From CAZCJA01 sp964499015 (GTDB lineage Bacteria; Elusimicrobiota; Elusimicrobia; F11): a DNA stretch of 13,946 bases. Positions 12,724-13,946 of this stretch are shown here, piece after piece; the stretch's first letter is position 1; each line of letters begins with the position of its first letter. A model generated the notes under the pieces. It had not been told where the DNA came from. It worked only from the letters and a program-made list of their open reading frames with translations, and made no database searches. The stretch is from contig CAZCJA010000066.1 in the NCBI GenBank assembly GCA_964499015.1, positions 1 to 13,946 on the forward strand, read 5' to 3'. The position numbers and the translations under genes were made by a program.

Positions 12724-13946
12724 CTATTTAACGACAATAATTTTTGTTTTCTTCGAAGCGGAACCGACGCTCGTCACCACGTGATAAACCCCCGCCGTAA
12801 CGATGGACCCGCCGTTATCCCGGCCATTCCACTCAATGGTGTGCGCTCCGGCTTCTTTGTGGGCGTCCAATAGCGTCTTCACTTCGTGGCCGAGTGCGTC
12901 GTAGATCATGATGCGTACCGTTCCCGCCGCGTGCGTGGTGAATTTGAGTACGCTTACTTCCCCGCGCAGAGGTTTGAACATCGGGTTTTTAACGATTTCG
13001 GTCGGTTCGAGAATTTTCTCCGGCTGCGGAACATTGATGCCGCCGCCCATGGTGTCGGACGGATCGACGTTCACCTTAACGTAAGCGGTCACGCTCTCGA
13101 ATGAATTCGAGGCCGTCAGCGACAACGTGTACAAGCCCGCCGTCTTGAAGCGCACCGCCGTCTCGGGTGCATTAACGTTGTTGAACGAGACTTCGCCGCA
13201 AGCTCCTTCACAGGCGGATACCGCCCATTGATAGCTTTCCGCCGGTCCTTGCACGCTCACTTGCAGCGCCGCTTCGGCAAACGACAGCCCTTGTTCCTGC
13301 GCGATAATAGGAATGGTCATGTCTTGCCCCATGTTTAATGCGATTCCTTCGGGCGTGTTCACAGTGATGACAATGGTGTCGTAGGTCATCTCTGCGCTGT
13401 CCGTGGCGGTCAATTGGAGTTCGTAGGTTCCAGGATTCATGAAGGTCACCGTGGTGTCCACGGCCGTGGACGGCGCGAACTGCACCGGACCGGGTCCTGA
13501 TTTTTTCGTCCACGACGTGCTCACGACGCCGGGCGGGTTCGGCAAACCGTCGTCGGTGACGGTCGCGTCGATCGAAATTGTTTTGACCGGCAGCGTGATG
13601 GATAAATCGGGGCCCGCGTCGACAACCGGCGCGCCGTTGGGGTCTTTCACGGTGATACTGACCTCATCGTAGCGTGTGAGAGATCCGTCGGAAACGGTCA
13701 GGCGCAAATTGTAGAGACCCGCCACCGAGAAGGTGACGCTGGTATCAGCCGCATTTGGCGCGCTAAAGGTCGCAGTCCCCGGGCCCGACCGCTTGATCCA
13801 GGTGTACGTTAGCGCGGCGGGCGGGTTGGGCAGGCCATCGTCGTACACAGTGGCGTCAATCACCGCCTGCGCCGGCAGAACCACCGTTTTGTTGAGCCCC
13901 GCGTTGACGAACGGCGCAGAATTGGCCGTTTGAGAATTTACCTGCA
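12724..13946 (-). CDS. PKD-repeat surface protein with FlgD-like C-terminal domain, 3' part
   Basis: The frame is open to the right edge of the window, so the N terminus is missing; the GTG at 13884 is internal, because the residues before it (NSAPFVNAGLNKTV) match the start of the next repeat (NGAPVVDAGPDLSI). Visible are two close PKD/Ig-like repeats of 96 residues (288 bases), each with IDAT(V)...DDGLPNPP, SGPG and G(L/T)Y(N/E)L, then a third, more distant one with TAGLYTLSLTASNS. A last domain of about 90 residues (VLKFTTHAAGTVRIMIYD, GAHTIEWNGRDN, TAGVYH) resembles FlgD Ig-like domains found at the C termini of secreted proteins. It is probably an exported or cell-surface adhesin-like or stalk protein. 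The ligand or enzyme part, if any, is off the window. Confidence 0.85.
   Translation of the reverse strand, partial: QVNSQTANSAPFVNAGLNKTVVLPAQAVIDATVYDDGLPNPPAALTYTWIKRSGPGTATFSAPNAADTSVTFSVAGLYNLRLTVSDGSLTRYDEVSITVKDPNGAPVVDAGPDLSITLPVKTISIDATVTDDGLPNPPGVVSTSWTKKSGPGPVQFAPSTAVDTTVTFMNPGTYELQLTATDSAEMTYDTIVITVNTPEGIALNMGQDMTIPIIAQEQGLSFAEAALQVSVQGPAESYQWAVSACEGACGEVSFNNVNAPETAVRFKTAGLYTLSLTASNSFESVTAYVKVNVDPSDTMGGGINVPQPEKILEPTEIVKNPMFKPLRGEVSVLKFTTHAAGTVRIMIYDALGHEVKTLLDAHKEAGAHTIEWNGRDNGGSIVTAGVYHVVTSVGSASKKTKIIVVK

Noticed and set aside
1..13946. CRISPR array, insertion sequence, prophage or toxin-antitoxin genes
   Set aside because: No short regularly spaced repeats, transposase or integrase motifs, or terminal inverted repeats were seen on either strand.

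Overview
The window looks like a chromosomal segment of a Gram-negative bacterium. Evidence for an outer membrane is a beta-barrel porin fragment at the left edge and several Sec-exported periplasmic or outer-membrane proteins. Nearly all genes lie on the minus strand, with tight or overlapping spacing. A threonyl-tRNA synthetase without a TGS domain, PKD-repeat surface proteins with a FlgD-like C-terminal domain, and a BBP2-like porin together would fit an uncultured lineage such as Omnitrophota or Elusimicrobiota. That placement is a guess: no marker in the window fixes the phylum.

Layout in minus-strand transcription order, right to left: (1) 13946-12724, the 3' part of a PKD-repeat surface protein. 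(2) 12662-12589, tRNA-Val(GAC) with its own promoter candidate. (3) 12533-10740, thrS behind a structured leader. (4) 10652-6117, the classic translation cluster infC-rpmI-rplT-pheS-pheT, with its own promoter beside thrS and a terminator-like hairpin just before infC. (5) 6136-4592, a glpD-like FAD glycerol-3-phosphate dehydrogenase overlapping pheT. (6) 4626-765, a regulatory and metal-handling module: ECF sigma factor, diguanylate cyclase, membrane anti-sigma-like protein, periplasmic CnrX/ZraP-like sensor with a Cys-rich tail, an unknown exported protein, and a secreted MerP-like HMA protein. The last four genes overlap by 1-4 bases. On the plus strand there is only the 3' end of a porin (1-678), closed by a strong terminator that separates it from the convergent metal module.

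The most interesting parts are as follows. The ECF/anti-sigma/CnrX-like/HMA module resembles the CnrYXH logic but carries a GGDEF cyclase with a degenerate receiver domain between sigma and anti-sigma. The thrS leader can fold an anticodon-arm-like hairpin with CGU in the loop, reminiscent of the E. coli thrS operator. infC has no ATG, GTG or TTG start at its conserved N terminus and almost certainly begins at ATC (or ATA), the known discriminatory-start device of IF3 genes. There is no gene-free stretch longer than about 90 bases, and I saw no IS element, CRISPR array or prophage gene.
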